Shown here piece after piece: positions 33,753 through 44,170 of a stretch of DNA of 64,000 nucleotides (the stretch's first letter is position 1; the number at the start of each line of letters is the position of its first letter). The translations under genes were made by a program, and so were the position numbers. Source of the stretch: an uncultured Phascolarctobacterium sp. Its GTDB lineage: Bacteria; Bacillota; Negativicutes; Acidaminococcales; Acidaminococcaceae. The stretch spans positions 1-64,000 of the forward strand of contig CASDXO010000009.1 of the NCBI GenBank assembly GCA_949285135.1. Reading direction: 5' to 3'. The notes below the pieces were generated by a model that was not told the DNA's origin, ran no database searches, and saw only the letters and a list, made by a program, of their open reading frames with translations.

Positions 33753-34826
33753 TTATTTAAGCAGTTCCTGTGCTACCAGATGACCCATTTCGGAGGTAGA
33801 AACTTTTTTCAGACCTTCTGCGTATAAGTCGGGAGTACGGTAGCCCTGTTCCATAACAGCATCTACAGCCGCTTCGATAGCGTCTGCTGCGGCAGCCTGA
33901 TCCAGAGAGTAGCGCAGCATCATAGCGGCGCTGAGAATGGTTGCCAGCGGATTGGCAATACCCTGGCCGGCAATGTCGGGAGCGCTGCCGTGGATAGGTT
34001 CGTACATGCCTGCGCCGTCACCAAGGCTGGCGCTGGGCAGCAGGCCGATGCTGCCGGCAATGGTGCTGGCTTCATCGCTGAGGATGTCGCCAAAGATGTT
34101 GTTGGTCAGGATAACGTCGAACTGACGGGGATTGAGGATAAGCTGCATGGCGCAGTTATCTACATAAAAATGATTCAATTCGATTTCGGGATATTCCTTA
34201 GCCTGCATCTCAGTAACGATTTTGCGCCACATACGGCTGGAACCAAGGACGTTGGCCTTATCTACGCTGGTTACCTTGCCGCGGCGTTTTTTAGCTGCTT
34301 CAAAGGCAAAGCGGGCGATGCGTTCAACTTCGGGACGGGTGTAGAGCTCTACGTCGCTGGCTTCTTCCACGCCCTGTTCATTAAGGTGTGCTTCGTTATG
34401 CTGACCAAAGTAGATGCCGCCGGTCAGTTCGCGCACGATTAAAAGGTCTGCACCTTCAGCTTTTTCTGTTTTAAGCGGAGAAAGATGTGCAGTGAAGCGT
34501 GATACGCTCATGGGGCGCAGATTGCAGTACAGGCCGAGGGCTTTACGGATGCCCAGCAGGCCTTTTTCCGGACGGATGTCAGGAGCAACATTATCCCATT
34601 TGGGACCGCCTACAGCACCAAGCAGTACAGCGTCGGCAGCTTTGGCGGAAGCAACGGTGGCTTCTGGCAGGGGCACGCCGGTAGCGTCGATAGCGCAGCC
34701 GCCGATGAGCTGTTTATCATATTCTATCTGCAGGTTAAATTTTTTTGCAGCAGCGTCTAATACTTCTACTGCAGCATCGACGATTTCCACACCGATACCG
34801 TCGCCGGGAAGTAAGGTTATCTTCAT
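33753..34826 (-). CDS. leuB: 3-isopropylmalate dehydrogenase
   Basis: A 357-residue NAD-dependent enzyme oxidising and decarboxylating 3-isopropylmalate in leucine synthesis. [13 protein letters not shown] is at the N-terminus; [25 protein letters not shown], the catalytic Lys in [14 protein letters not shown] and [18 protein letters not shown] all match the family. Its ATG overlaps the leuD stop (TAATG). Last gene of leuCDB on the minus strand. Confidence 0.96.
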   Translation of the reverse strand: MKITLLPGDGIGVEIVDAAVEVLDAAAKKFNLQIEYDKQLIGGCAIDATGVPLPEATVASAKAADAVLLGAVGGPKWDNVAPDIRPEKGLLGIRKALGLYCNLRPMSVSRFTAHLSPLKTEKAEGADLLIVRELTGGIYFGQHNEAHLNEQGVEEASDVELYTRPEVERIARFAFEAAKKRRGKVTSVDKANVLGSSRMWRKIVTEMQAKEYPEIELNHFYVDNCAMQLILNPRQFDVILTNNIFGDILSDEASTIAGSIGLLPSASLGDGAGMYEPIHGSAPDIAGQGIANPLATILSAAMMLRYSLDQAAAADAIEAAVDAVMEQGYRTPDLYAEGLKKVSTSEMGHLVAQELLK

Positions 34827-35308
34827 TATTTGTTTTCTCCTTTAATATAGTTAATAAGTCCGCCGCAGTCGGCAATTTTCTGAATAAATTCCGGCAGGGG
34901 TTTAGTATGGATGGTAATACCTTTATTGATGATTTTGATTTCGCCCTTGCTCATATCTACTTCCAGCTGGTCGCCGGCTTCGATTTTTTCTACTTCGCTG
35001 CCGATTTCCAGTACCGGCAGGCCGATATTGATGGCATTGCGGTAGAAAATGCGGGCAAAGCTGTCGGCAATCAGGCATTTGATGCCTTTTTCCTTAATAA
35101 CTACGGGAGCGTGTTCACGGCTGGAACCGCAGCCGAAATTTTTGCCGGCTACCATATAATCGCCGGGCTGTACGTTAGGAGCAAAGGAGGTATCAATATC
35201 CTCCATGGCGTGTTCGGAAAGTTCTTTAAAATCGGCAATATTAAGATATCTTGCCGGGATGATTACGTCGGTGTCTACATGATCGCCGTAGCGCCAAACC
35301 TTACTCAT
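34826..35308 (-). CDS. leuD: 3-isopropylmalate dehydratase small subunit
   Basis: A 160-residue swivel-domain subunit that pairs with LeuC to isomerise 2- to 3-isopropylmalate. Features: [15 protein letters not shown] near the N-terminus and the conserved [10 protein letters not shown] loop (residues about 57-66). The ATG overlaps the leuC stop (ATGA), with GAGGAGG just upstream. Confidence 0.96.
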   Translation of the reverse strand: MSKVWRYGDHVDTDVIIPARYLNIADFKELSEHAMEDIDTSFAPNVQPGDYMVAGKNFGCGSSREHAPVVIKEKGIKCLIADSFARIFYRNAINIGLPVLEIGSEVEKIEAGDQLEVDMSKGEIKIINKGITIHTKPLPEFIQKIADCGGLINYIKGENK

Positions 35309-36570
35309 TTCATTACCTCCTCGGGGCTGGTGATATAGCCGGTAACGGCACTTGCTGCCGCAGTATAGGGACTGGCCAGATAAACTTCGCTGTCTACATG
35401 GCCCATACGGCCGCGGAAATTACGGTTAGTGGTAGATACTGCGCGTTCACCTGCTGCCAGGATGCCCATATAGCCGCCCAGACAGGGGCCGCAGGTAGGA
35501 GTGGAAACGGCTGCGCCGGCTTCGATAAAGGTGTCGATATAGCCGAGGCGCATAGCTTCTTTATAAATTTCCTGGGTGGCAGGAATAACAATCATGCGGA
35601 CATGGTCGCATACCTTGCGCCCATGCATGATTTCAGCAGCCTGAGCCAAATCTTCCAGACGGCCGTTGGTGCAGGAGCCGATAACAACCTGGTCGATTTT
35701 AATGTCGCGGCCTTCAGCAGCCGGATGGGTATTTTCCGGCAGGTGGGGATAGGATACAACAGGCACCAGTTTATCCAGTTCGATAGTGATTGCGCGGGCA
35801 TAAACTGCGTCTGCGTCAGCAGTTACAGCTTCCCAGCTGCGGTCAGTAACGCGTTCTTTAAGATAGGCTTCGGTTTTTTCGTCTACCGGGAAAATGCCGT
35901 TTTTAGCGCCTGCTTCGATAGCCATATTGCAGATGGTAAAACGGTCAGCCATGGTCAGCTCACTGATGCCGTCGCCGCAGAATTCCAGAGACTGATAGCG
36001 GGCACCGTCCACACCAATCATACCGATGAGGGTGAGGATGATGTCTTTGCCTTTAACGAAACGGGGCAGCTTGCCGGTAAGGGTTACCTTAATAGCTTGC
36101 GGTACCTTGAACCAGGTTGTGCCGCTGGCCATAGCTGCACCGATATCGGTCTGACCCATGCCGGTGCTGAGTGCATTAAGCGCGCCATAGGTGCAGGTGT
36201 GAGAGTCGGCACCGATGATGATTTCGCCGGGAGCAGCAAGACCGCTGTCAGGCAGCAGGGCATGTTCGATGCCCATACGGCCTACTTCAAAATAGTTTTT
36301 AATCTCATGCTTGCGGGCAAAGTCACGCATACGTTTGCACATGGTTGCAGATTTAATGTCTTTACAGGGAGAGAAATGGTCGGGTACCAGAGCGATTTTG
36401 TTTTTATCAAAAACGGGACGCCCGATTTTTTCAAATTCGTTAATGGCCGGGGGGCCGGTGATGTCGTTTGCCAAAACCATATCCACCTGGGAAACGAGCA
36501 GGTCTCCGGCGCTGACGCAGTCGCGGCCGGCATGTTTAGCAAGGATTTTTTCTGTCATTGTCATTCCCAT
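35305..36570 (-). CDS. leuC: 3-isopropylmalate dehydratase large subunit
   Basis: A 421-residue aconitase-family protein carrying the 4Fe-4S cluster. Cluster ligands are in GSCTNGR and TCGPCLGG; other signatures are [13 protein letters not shown] and EFCGDG. The start is the ATG at 36570 (MGMTMTEKI), 9 nt after GGAGG; a longer frame to 36633 is not expected because it runs into the T-box leader. First gene after the leucine T-box. leuA is not in the window. Confidence 0.95.
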   Translation of the reverse strand: MGMTMTEKILAKHAGRDCVSAGDLLVSQVDMVLANDITGPPAINEFEKIGRPVFDKNKIALVPDHFSPCKDIKSATMCKRMRDFARKHEIKNYFEVGRMGIEHALLPDSGLAAPGEIIIGADSHTCTYGALNALSTGMGQTDIGAAMASGTTWFKVPQAIKVTLTGKLPRFVKGKDIILTLIGMIGVDGARYQSLEFCGDGISELTMADRFTICNMAIEAGAKNGIFPVDEKTEAYLKERVTDRSWEAVTADADAVYARAITIELDKLVPVVSYPHLPENTHPAAEGRDIKIDQVVIGSCTNGRLEDLAQAAEIMHGRKVCDHVRMIVIPATQEIYKEAMRLGYIDTFIEAGAAVSTPTCGPCLGGYMGILAAGERAVSTTNRNFRGRMGHVDSEVYLASPYTAAASAVTGYITSPEEVMK

Positions 36571-36633
36571 AAACTGATTCCTCCAAATAAATATAATAAA
36601 ATAAAAGTTAATCTTATTGCGGCAGGCGAACAA

Positions 36634-36895
36634 TAAAAAAGCCCCTACCTGCGCTTGCAGATAGGGGCGAAAATCGCGGTACCACCCTAAAATTTCTCTT
36701 CATTTTTCCGAATAGCTGATTCGGCGGCATAACGCTGCCTCTGCGTCTGCTTCTAAAGGGCTGTGCCCGGCTCAAAGCAGCTGCTTGCGGGTGAGTTTCT
36801 TCATCTGTCCTGTAACGGCTTGCACCTGATGCCGTCTCTCTGTAAGCAGGGGCAGATAAATCTGTCCGTTCATTGCATTTTCTTTGGTATTTTGT
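36634..36895 (-). promoter_or_regulatory. Leucine T-box leader of leuCDB
   Basis: On the minus strand the leader has a Stem I with AGAGAG and a GGTGCAAGCC distal loop, a specifier loop with CTC (Leu; plus coordinates 36793-36795), then the T-box consensus AGGGTGGTACCGCG (36675-36688). A terminator follows: stem 36641-36669 and a T run at 36634-36640. Uncharged tRNA-Leu would bind the specifier and T-box bulge and prevent termination, inducing leuCDB. Confidence 0.95.
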
Positions 36896-36923
36896 TTTGT
36901 GAACACGTTTGTGTACTTTTTAC

Positions 36924-36952
36924 ATTATGACAACACAATGGTAAGTTGTCAA
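36924..36952 (-). promoter_or_regulatory. Promoter of the leu T-box transcript
   Basis: Minus-strand TTGACA, 17-bp spacer, CATAAT. It starts the leader about 20 nt before Stem I. Confidence 0.85.
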
Positions 36953-36993
36953 GCGGTAAAAAGGCAAAATGATAAGAAAAAACATACCTGTGT

Positions 36994-37512
36994 TTATATA
37001 CTGGATTTTGCCCAATACAGATAAACATCACTGCTGCCGGTGTAATAAAAGTTACTCTTTTGCAGGACACGGACAGAGGCGGTATTGTCTTTGGCGGTAA
37101 CGGCAGTAATCAGGCGTACGGAAGGCAGCGCCAGCGCAGTGTCAGTAAGCAGCTGTACAGCTTCCGTCATATAGCCGTGACTGCGGAACCTGCTGCCGAT
37201 GCCGTAACCGATTTCGACAGCTCCGTCTGTATTGGGACTGCCTTTAAAGGCGATATTGCCGATGCTGATTTTTTGCTTCGGCATAGTCAGCAGCCACAGA
37301 GTGTGAAAGAAAGGCTGCTGGCGTGAGGCAAGAAATTTGAGATAGCGCTGCTGCAGAGCAGTGCGAAAAGCACCTTCTACCGGGCGACCCTGATACTGCA
37401 GGTCAAGTTCCTGTTCCAGCTGCGCCTGCTGATAGATAAACTTATAGTATTGCGGCAATGTCAGCGGCAGCAGGGTAAGATGGGTACCTGTAAGCGGTTG
37501 TGGCTGCAGCAT
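36994..37512 (-). CDS. GNAT family N-acetyltransferase
   Basis: A 172-residue acetyltransferase of the RimJ/RimL type. The acetyl-CoA loop lies in GYGIGSRFRSHGYMTEAVQLL, here GSRFRSHGYMTEA (around residues 110-122), preceded by the strand IGNIAFKG and followed by AVTAKDNTASVRVLQKSNF. The substrate cannot be predicted (ribosomal protein N-terminus, amino acid or antibiotic). AGAAGG is upstream of the ATG. It ends about 40 bp before the leu promoter and appears to be a single-gene unit. Confidence 0.85.
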   Translation of the reverse strand: MLQPQPLTGTHLTLLPLTLPQYYKFIYQQAQLEQELDLQYQGRPVEGAFRTALQQRYLKFLASRQQPFFHTLWLLTMPKQKISIGNIAFKGSPNTDGAVEIGYGIGSRFRSHGYMTEAVQLLTDTALALPSVRLITAVTAKDNTASVRVLQKSNFYYTGSSDVYLYWAKSSI

Positions 37513-37599
37513 GAGGGCACCTTCTTTCGTTTATTTTCTGCCTATATTATAACATAGAAGTATTTAGCGTAAATTAGCAGTTAATTTGTATGGCAGGTA

Positions 37600-37629
37600 T
37601 TGAACAGAAGCCTTTAAACACGCTATAAT
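37600..37629 (+). promoter_or_regulatory. Promoter of obgE-proB-proA
   Basis: TTGAAC (37600-37605), 18-bp spacer, TATAAT (37624-37629). Confidence 0.7.
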
Positions 37630-37643
37630 AATGATAAGTATAG

Positions 37644-38963
<1,320 letters not shown>

Positions 38964-39006
38964 GCTGCAACAGGAAAATTTACCGATATGATGAGGGGAT
39001 GAGGTT

Positions 39007-40137
39007 ATGAGCTGGGAAAGAGAGGCTTTGAAGGCCGCTAAAAGGATAGTAGTCAAGGTTGGTACCAGTACAATTACTTATGGCAACGGCAAGCGCAATT
39101 TCAGTCAGATTGACAGACTGGCACGTGAACTGTCTGATTTGCAGAATCAGGGCAAGGAAATGATACTGGTAACTTCCGGTGCTGTAGCCGTGGGTGTAGA
39201 CCGTCTGGGACTGGCAAAAAAGCCGGATACCATACCGGGCAAGCAGGCGGCAGCGGCAGTGGGGCAGGGCGTACTGATGCATACCTACGAAAAGCTTTTT
39301 GCCGATTACGGGCAGGTAGTGGCGCAGGTACTGCTTACTAAAACCGAATCTCTGGACAGACATCGCTATACCAATTCCCGCAATACCTTTATGGAGCTTT
39401 TGCGGCAGCGGGTTATCCCCATCGTCAATGAAAATGACGTAGTGGCACTGGATGAGCTGAAAATAGGCGATAACGACAATATGTCGGCGCTGGTAGCGGG
39501 CATTGTCGATGCCGACCTGGTCATCATCCTGTCTGATGTGGACGGCCTGTATACCGCCAATCCGCAGACTCATCCTGATGCTAAGCTGGTGCATACGGTA
39601 ACGGAGATTACGCCGGAGATAGAAGAAAGCGCCGGCGGCGCCGGTACCCTGCGCGGTACGGGCGGTATGGCGACCAAGATTCAGGCGGCTAAAGCAGCTA
39701 CCAGCAGCGGTATCAGTCTTGTCATTGCCAGCGGCACGGAGAAAAACGCTGTGCCCCGTATTGTAGCAGGCGAAGAAATCGGCACGTTGTTCGTCAGCCG
39801 TGAAAACAGGCTGCAGTTCCGTAAACGCTGGCTGGCTTTCGGGGCACGCATCATGGGCAGCATCGTCGTGGACGAGGGCTGCTGTAAAGCGTTGCATAAA
39901 GCAGGGGGCTGCAGCATTTTGCCTGCCGGTATTACCGGCGTGGAAGGCAGCTTTGAAGCCGGCAGCACTGTCAGCGTTAAGGACGCGCAGGGGCATGAGC
40001 TGGCTCGCGGTCTGGTACATTACAGCTCAGAAGAGCTGGCTAAAATCAAGGGCTGCCGCTCCGGAGAAATAGAAGAACTTTTAGGTCATAAGAATTTTGA
40101 CGAGGTTATCCACAGAGACGATTTGGTTATCTTGTGA
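39007..40137 (+). CDS. proB: Glutamate 5-kinase
   Basis: A 376-residue enzyme phosphorylating glutamate, the first step of proline synthesis. The amino-acid kinase domain (about 1-260) shows VVKVGTSTITYG, VTSGAVAVGVDRLGL, NENDVVALDELKIGDNDNMSALVA and GTGGMATKIQAAKAA. A C-terminal PUA domain (about 280-365) is present, the usual site linked to proline feedback. GAGGGGA/GAGG sites precede the ATG. Its stop overlaps the ribosome site of proA. Confidence 0.95.
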   Translation: MSWEREALKAAKRIVVKVGTSTITYGNGKRNFSQIDRLARELSDLQNQGKEMILVTSGAVAVGVDRLGLAKKPDTIPGKQAAAAVGQGVLMHTYEKLFADYGQVVAQVLLTKTESLDRHRYTNSRNTFMELLRQRVIPIVNENDVVALDELKIGDNDNMSALVAGIVDADLVIILSDVDGLYTANPQTHPDAKLVHTVTEITPEIEESAGGAGTLRGTGGMATKIQAAKAATSSGISLVIASGTEKNAVPRIVAGEEIGTLFVSRENRLQFRKRWLAFGARIMGSIVVDEGCCKALHKAGGCSILPAGITGVEGSFEAGSTVSVKDAQGHELARGLVHYSSEELAKIKGCRSGEIEELLGHKNFDEVIHRDDLVIL

Positions 40138-40148
40138 GGGGGATGGAT

Positions 40149-41405
40149 ATGGAAACTTATGAACTGGTAAAGACGAAAGCGACAGCAGCAAAAAAAGCTG
40201 CGGCAGAACTGGCCGTAACCGGTACGGCTGTAAAAAATAAGGCGCTCGTGGCAATGGCGCAGGCTTTGCTGGACAGACAGCAGGAAATACTGCAGGCTAA
40301 TGCCGAAGATATGCGTCAGGCGGCAGACAAAGGTATGAAGGCTTCCATGCTGGACAGGTTAAAGCTGACAGAGCAGCGCATAGCTTCCATGGCCGAAGGA
40401 CTGGAACAGGTTGCGGTGCTGCCCGATCCTGTGGGCACCGTTGTGGGCGGCAGCCGTCTGGCTAACGGGATGACGGTTACCAAGGTACGGGTGCCGCTGG
40501 GCGTTATCGGTATCATCTACGAAGCGCGTCCCAATGTTACTGCCGATGCTGCCGGTCTGTGCCTGAAATCCGGTAATGCCGTTATTCTTAAAGGCGGCAG
40601 CGAGGCCATGCAGTCTAACAAGGTTATTGCTTCTGTTCTGTCTGAAGCAGCTGAAAAGGCAGGCATTCCACAGGGCGCAGTGCAGTTTATCGACACCAGC
40701 GACCGTCAGGCGGTAACCGACCTGATTCATATGAACGGACTGGTGGATGTAGTTATACCCCGCGGCGGGGCAGGCCTGATTAAGGCTGTAGTAATGAACG
40801 CTACGGTGCCGGTTATTGAAACAGGCGCCGGTGTGTGCCATACTTTTGTAGATGCTTCTGCCGATGTGCAGATGGCAATGGATATCGCCTACAATGCCAA
40901 GGTGCAGCGTCCGTCCGTGTGCAACGCCATGGAAACGCTGCTGGTACATAAAGATATTGCCGGCAAGTTTTTGCCGCCCATGCTGGAAAAATATTTTGCA
41001 GCAGGCGTGGAAATCCGCGGCGATGAACGTGTACAGGCTTTCAGCGGCCAGGTGCTTCCTGCTGTGGAAGAGGACTGGAGCACGGAATACGGCGACCTGC
41101 GGCTTTCCGTCAAAGTTGTCGACAGCCTCCAGGAGGCGCTGGCACATATTGCCGCGTACAGCACGGGACACAGCGAATGCATCGTTACTTCCGATTATGC
41201 TAACGCGCGCCAGTTTCAGCTGCGCGTGGATGCGGCAGCGGTATATGTAAACGCGTCGACCAGGTTTACCGACGGTTTTGAATTCGGTTTCGGAGCAGAA
41301 ATAGGCATCAGCACGCAGAAACTGCATGCCAGAGGACCGATGGCACTGCCGGAGCTGACCAGTACCAAGTATCTGATCGACGGCAGCGGTCAGGTGCGTG
41401 GCTGA
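40149..41405 (+). CDS. proA: Glutamate-5-semialdehyde dehydrogenase (gamma-glutamyl phosphate reductase)
   Basis: A 418-residue NADPH-dependent enzyme that reduces gamma-glutamyl phosphate in proline synthesis. The catalytic Cys lies in RPSVCNAMETLLVH (near residue 257), with VPLGVIGIIYEARPNVT and VIPRGGAGLI earlier and RGPMALPELTS at the end. I chose ATG 40149, 6 nt after GAGGGGG; ATG 40143 is too close to it and GTG 40134 overlaps the proB stop. Confidence 0.95.
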   Translation: METYELVKTKATAAKKAAAELAVTGTAVKNKALVAMAQALLDRQQEILQANAEDMRQAADKGMKASMLDRLKLTEQRIASMAEGLEQVAVLPDPVGTVVGGSRLANGMTVTKVRVPLGVIGIIYEARPNVTADAAGLCLKSGNAVILKGGSEAMQSNKVIASVLSEAAEKAGIPQGAVQFIDTSDRQAVTDLIHMNGLVDVVIPRGGAGLIKAVVMNATVPVIETGAGVCHTFVDASADVQMAMDIAYNAKVQRPSVCNAMETLLVHKDIAGKFLPPMLEKYFAAGVEIRGDERVQAFSGQVLPAVEEDWSTEYGDLRLSVKVVDSLQEALAHIAAYSTGHSECIVTSDYANARQFQLRVDAAAVYVNASTRFTDGFEFGFGAEIGISTQKLHARGPMALPELTSTKYLIDGSGQVRG

Positions 41406-41418
41406 CGGATAATGCAGT

Positions 41419-41452
41419 AAAACAGGCGGAAGATTATTCCGCCTGTTTTTTT
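41419..41452 (+). terminator. Terminator after proA
   Basis: Thirteen-base-pair stem (41419-41431 with 41437-41449), loop GATTA, T run. Confidence 0.92.
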
Positions 41453-41613
41453 GTGCCGTTTTCAGCAGAATATTTTTCTTAAAAATTGCGATTTTCTTCA
41501 TAATTTGTATTTAAGAAACTATATGCTTTACCGGGAAAATTTGATATAATAAATAAGATTTATAAGGGAAAGTGTTTTCCTATAATTATACAGAGAAATT
41601 TGGAGGGACTATT

Positions 41614-42117
41614 TTGGAAGAGTTGTATCGAGAAGAATCATCTACCAGCGGCGACAGAAAAGTTGTAGCGATTATTGCATTGCTGGTTATCGGCGTGCTG
41701 TTCAGTTATGAAGGGTATGGCTATTATACTACCGGCAGGATTGACGCACTGGGCTGGGGCATGAATATCTGTTTTCTGCTTTTATGGATCTGGCGCGTTT
41801 CTTTCCACTATACTCTGATTCTGTACCGGGATCACCGGCTGGAAGTAATCAGTCATGGCTGGGGAATTCGCCGCAGCTACATTGTTGACCTGACCCGTAC
41901 GGAAAGCTTTACCAACAGATATGTTAAAAGTTTTTTCCGTAAGACCAAGATCAGCCACTATATTCATCGTTACAGCTCTCTGGACTCCAATCCGCAGCGT
42001 CTGCTGGTATTTACAGAAGGCAGAAAGAACAAGCTGGCAGGTCTTTTGTTTAAGGCCAGCGACCAGTTTGTACACCATCTGCGTAAACAGATGCCGGACA
42101 AATATATTGAATTATAA
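41614..42117 (+). CDS. Hypothetical membrane protein with PH-like region
   Basis: A 167-residue protein of unknown family. Two hydrophobic helices lie at about residues 18-36 and 46-68, followed by a C-terminal cytoplasmic domain of about 95 residues whose strand-rich pattern (YRDHRLEVISHGWGIRR, RLLVFTEGRKNKLAG) recalls bacterial PH-like domains; this is only a resemblance. I prefer the TTG at 41614, 6 nt after GGAGGG; the GTG at 41572 has no ribosome site. First of three small membrane-protein genes leading to maf. Confidence 0.65.
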   Translation: MEELYREESSTSGDRKVVAIIALLVIGVLFSYEGYGYYTTGRIDALGWGMNICFLLLWIWRVSFHYTLILYRDHRLEVISHGWGIRRSYIVDLTRTESFTNRYVKSFFRKTKISHYIHRYSSLDSNPQRLLVFTEGRKNKLAGLLFKASDQFVHHLRKQMPDKYIEL

Positions 42118-42146
42118 TTTTGACAGGTTGATTTGAGGAGGACGAA

Positions 42147-42440
42147 ATGGAAGAAGCAATTGCACATGTAGAGCCTGTACTGGTCTGCAGCAGAATTATT
42201 CAGGTATTTGTATTAGCATTCTTATATATATTCCTGGTAGCCAAGGTCATCGGACCGGAAAGAAAAGAACAATGGTTCAGACGCCGTACTAAATATACTT
42301 TCTTTAACAGACGCGGTATCTTTGGCGAATACATCAATTTCGGCTATCCCGTCTGCTGGCAGGGCATTCTCGTATTCATCGCTATCTATGGCGTTATCTT
42401 CGGTATCGGCTACTGGTATATTTTCAATTTAGCATATTAA
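42147..42440 (+). CDS. Hypothetical small membrane protein
   Basis: A 97-residue protein of unknown family with two hydrophobic helices (about 14-34 and 71-93) joined by a basic loop (GPERKEQWFRRRTKYTFF). GAGGAGG is 6 nt upstream. It lies 29 nt after the preceding gene and 13 nt before the next, so the three are probably co-transcribed. Confidence 0.65.
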   Translation: MEEAIAHVEPVLVCSRIIQVFVLAFLYIFLVAKVIGPERKEQWFRRRTKYTFFNRRGIFGEYINFGYPVCWQGILVFIAIYGVIFGIGYWYIFNLAY

Positions 42441-42453
42441 GAGAGGTTCAGGT

Positions 42454-42885
42454 ATGACTGATATAAAGGGTATTGTAATTAAAAGACAGGGTGAAAGAGC
42501 AGAGGTCAAAGTAGATAAGACCAGAAGCACTGGCAGTAATCTGCCCAAATATCTTGACTGCTGGAATCCTGTCAATGCCAAAGCCGGAGAGGTTGTCGGC
42601 GTGGAGTATCAGGAGCTGGACAAACGTAAGGCACAGATGATTATGTACGGCCTGCCCGTACTGGGACTTTTGGCCGGTGCAGCTTTTGGCAACAGTCTGG
42701 CTATCTTTTTTCATATGGACAGACTGTATTTCATTGCCGGCGGTATAGTTCTGTGGCTGCTGGTGGCAATAAATTATGCGCGTATTTTCAAACGCGATGC
42801 CATGCGCCAGGGCAAACAGCCGGTTATTGTGGAAATAGAAGTTCAGAAAATGGTTATCGATATGAGCGATAATCCGGGAAAATAA
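42454..42885 (+). CDS. RseC/MucC-like membrane protein
   Basis: A 143-residue protein resembling the RseC/MucC (SoxR-reducing system) family: an N-terminal domain beginning DIKGIVIKRQGERAEVKVDK, a GEVVGVEYQ strand, then two hydrophobic helices in the region 68-112. The cysteine motif usually found after the first strands (CGSC-like) is missing; only one Cys remains in the domain. In other bacteria RseC-type proteins sit with Rnf or sigma-E genes. Here it precedes maf by 12 nt. Family call is tentative. Confidence 0.6.
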   Translation: MTDIKGIVIKRQGERAEVKVDKTRSTGSNLPKYLDCWNPVNAKAGEVVGVEYQELDKRKAQMIMYGLPVLGLLAGAAFGNSLAIFFHMDRLYFIAGGIVLWLLVAINYARIFKRDAMRQGKQPVIVEIEVQKMVIDMSDNPGK

Positions 42886-42897
42886 CAGGAGTGTATT

Positions 42898-43500
42898 ATG
42901 CGGGTAATCCTTGCTTCATCTTCTCCCAGAAGGTTGCAGCTGCTGCAGCAGATTGGCATGGAAGCCGAAGTACGTCCGGCAGATTTTAATGAGCTGGACG
43001 GGAACGACAGACAGGCGGAAGAAGTAGTGCTGGCAAATGCCACAGGTAAATGTCAGACAGTTGCCGGCAGTTACGGAGATGCTGTTCCGGTTGTCGCAGC
43101 AGACACGGTTGTTGTACTGGACGGCCAGATTTTAGGCAAACCAAGGAATGCTGCGGATGCCGTGCGGATGCTGACGGAGCTGTCCGGCAGGACGCACAGA
43201 GTGATGACTGGCATTGCAGTACGCTTCCAGGGCAGGCTGCTGTCAGAAGTATGTGAGACAGAAGTGGTTTTTCGCACTCTTACAGACGCTGAAATATCTG
43301 CTTATGTGGCGACGAGAGAGCCTTTGGATAAGGCAGGAGCTTACGGCATTCAGGGTAAGGGTGCTGTTTTTGTAGAAAAAATCAATGGCTGTTATAATAA
43401 CGTTGTGGGCTTGCCACTCACCCGTTTGCATTTAATGCTGGCAAAATTAGGAGTGGACGGCAGTGCCGTTAAAGACAATCAAGAAAATACCGCTGTGTGA
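42898..43500 (+). CDS. maf: Maf family nucleotide pyrophosphatase
   Basis: A 200-residue house-cleaning enzyme that hydrolyses dTTP/UTP or modified nucleoside triphosphates. The N-terminal ILASSSPRRLQLLQQIG motif is at residues 3-19, the catalytic Asp in VVAADTVVVLDG, GKPRNAADAVRML and the late YGIQGKGAVFVEKINGCYNNVVGLP all fit. AGGAG precedes the ATG. It overlaps radC by 38 nt and heads the maf-radC-mreBCD gene order common in bacteria. Confidence 0.94.
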   Translation: MRVILASSSPRRLQLLQQIGMEAEVRPADFNELDGNDRQAEEVVLANATGKCQTVAGSYGDAVPVVAADTVVVLDGQILGKPRNAADAVRMLTELSGRTHRVMTGIAVRFQGRLLSEVCETEVVFRTLTDAEISAYVATREPLDKAGAYGIQGKGAVFVEKINGCYNNVVGLPLTRLHLMLAKLGVDGSAVKDNQENTAV

Positions 43501-44149
43501 CAGGCCCAGGGAAAAAATGGCTGCCTGCGGTGCCCGTGGGCTGACAGACGCAGAACTGATTGCAATATTGCTGCGTACAGGGACCACGGAGAAATCGGCA
43601 TTGGACATTGCCGGAGAAATGACTGCCGATGGCGGTCTGTATAACCGTCTGGCAGGAATCACACGGCTCAGTGAGCTTATGCACATCAAAGGGCTGGGGC
43701 AGGCTAAAGCGGCCACAGTATTGGCTGCATTGGAAATAGGCAGACGTCTTGCGTCGGCCAGACCGCTGGAAAGAGTCCATATTGGCAGCCCGCAGGAGGG
43801 CGCTGATTTTTTGATGCCGCGGCTGCGCTATGCGACACGGGAACAGTTTATTGCCGTCATGCTCAACAGTAAGAACAGAGTTATCGCTACGGAGATTATT
43901 TCCGAGGGAACGCTGACGGCTTCGGTTGTACACGCACGAGAGGTATTTGCACCGGCTTTGCTGCATCATGCTGCTGCCGTTATTGTGGCACATAATCATC
44001 CTTCCGGCGATCCCCGTCCGAGCAATGAGGACAGACAGGTCACGGATATGCTGGCTGCTTCCGGTAAGGTGCTGGGTATACCGCTGCTTGATCATCTTAT
44101 TATTGGTGACGGTGAGTATTATAGTTTTCAGGAATATGGAGCATTATAG
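43463..44149 (+). CDS. radC: RadC family JAB/MPN-domain protein
   Basis: A 228-residue protein with an N-terminal helix-hairpin-helix region (PREKMAACGARGLTDAELIAILLRTGT can be seen in pieces; PREKMAACGARGLTDAEL, then LLRTGT) and a C-terminal JAB metalloprotease-like domain whose Zn motif is HNHPSGDPRPSNED. The historical DNA-repair role is unproven. Start at GTG 43463, 9 nt after AGGAG; it lies within maf. 21 nt separate it from mreB. Confidence 0.9.
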   Translation: MPLKTIKKIPLCDRPREKMAACGARGLTDAELIAILLRTGTTEKSALDIAGEMTADGGLYNRLAGITRLSELMHIKGLGQAKAATVLAALEIGRRLASARPLERVHIGSPQEGADFLMPRLRYATREQFIAVMLNSKNRVIATEIISEGTLTASVVHAREVFAPALLHHAAAVIVAHNHPSGDPRPSNEDRQVTDMLAASGKVLGIPLLDHLIIGDGEYYSFQEYGAL

Positions 44150-44170
44150 TTTTAGGAGGACAATAAGGAA

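Noticed and set aside
35398-36636. 412-codon plus-strand frame antisense to leuC
   Set aside because: Shadow of leuC codon structure; leuC has all active-site motifs and the T-box leader.
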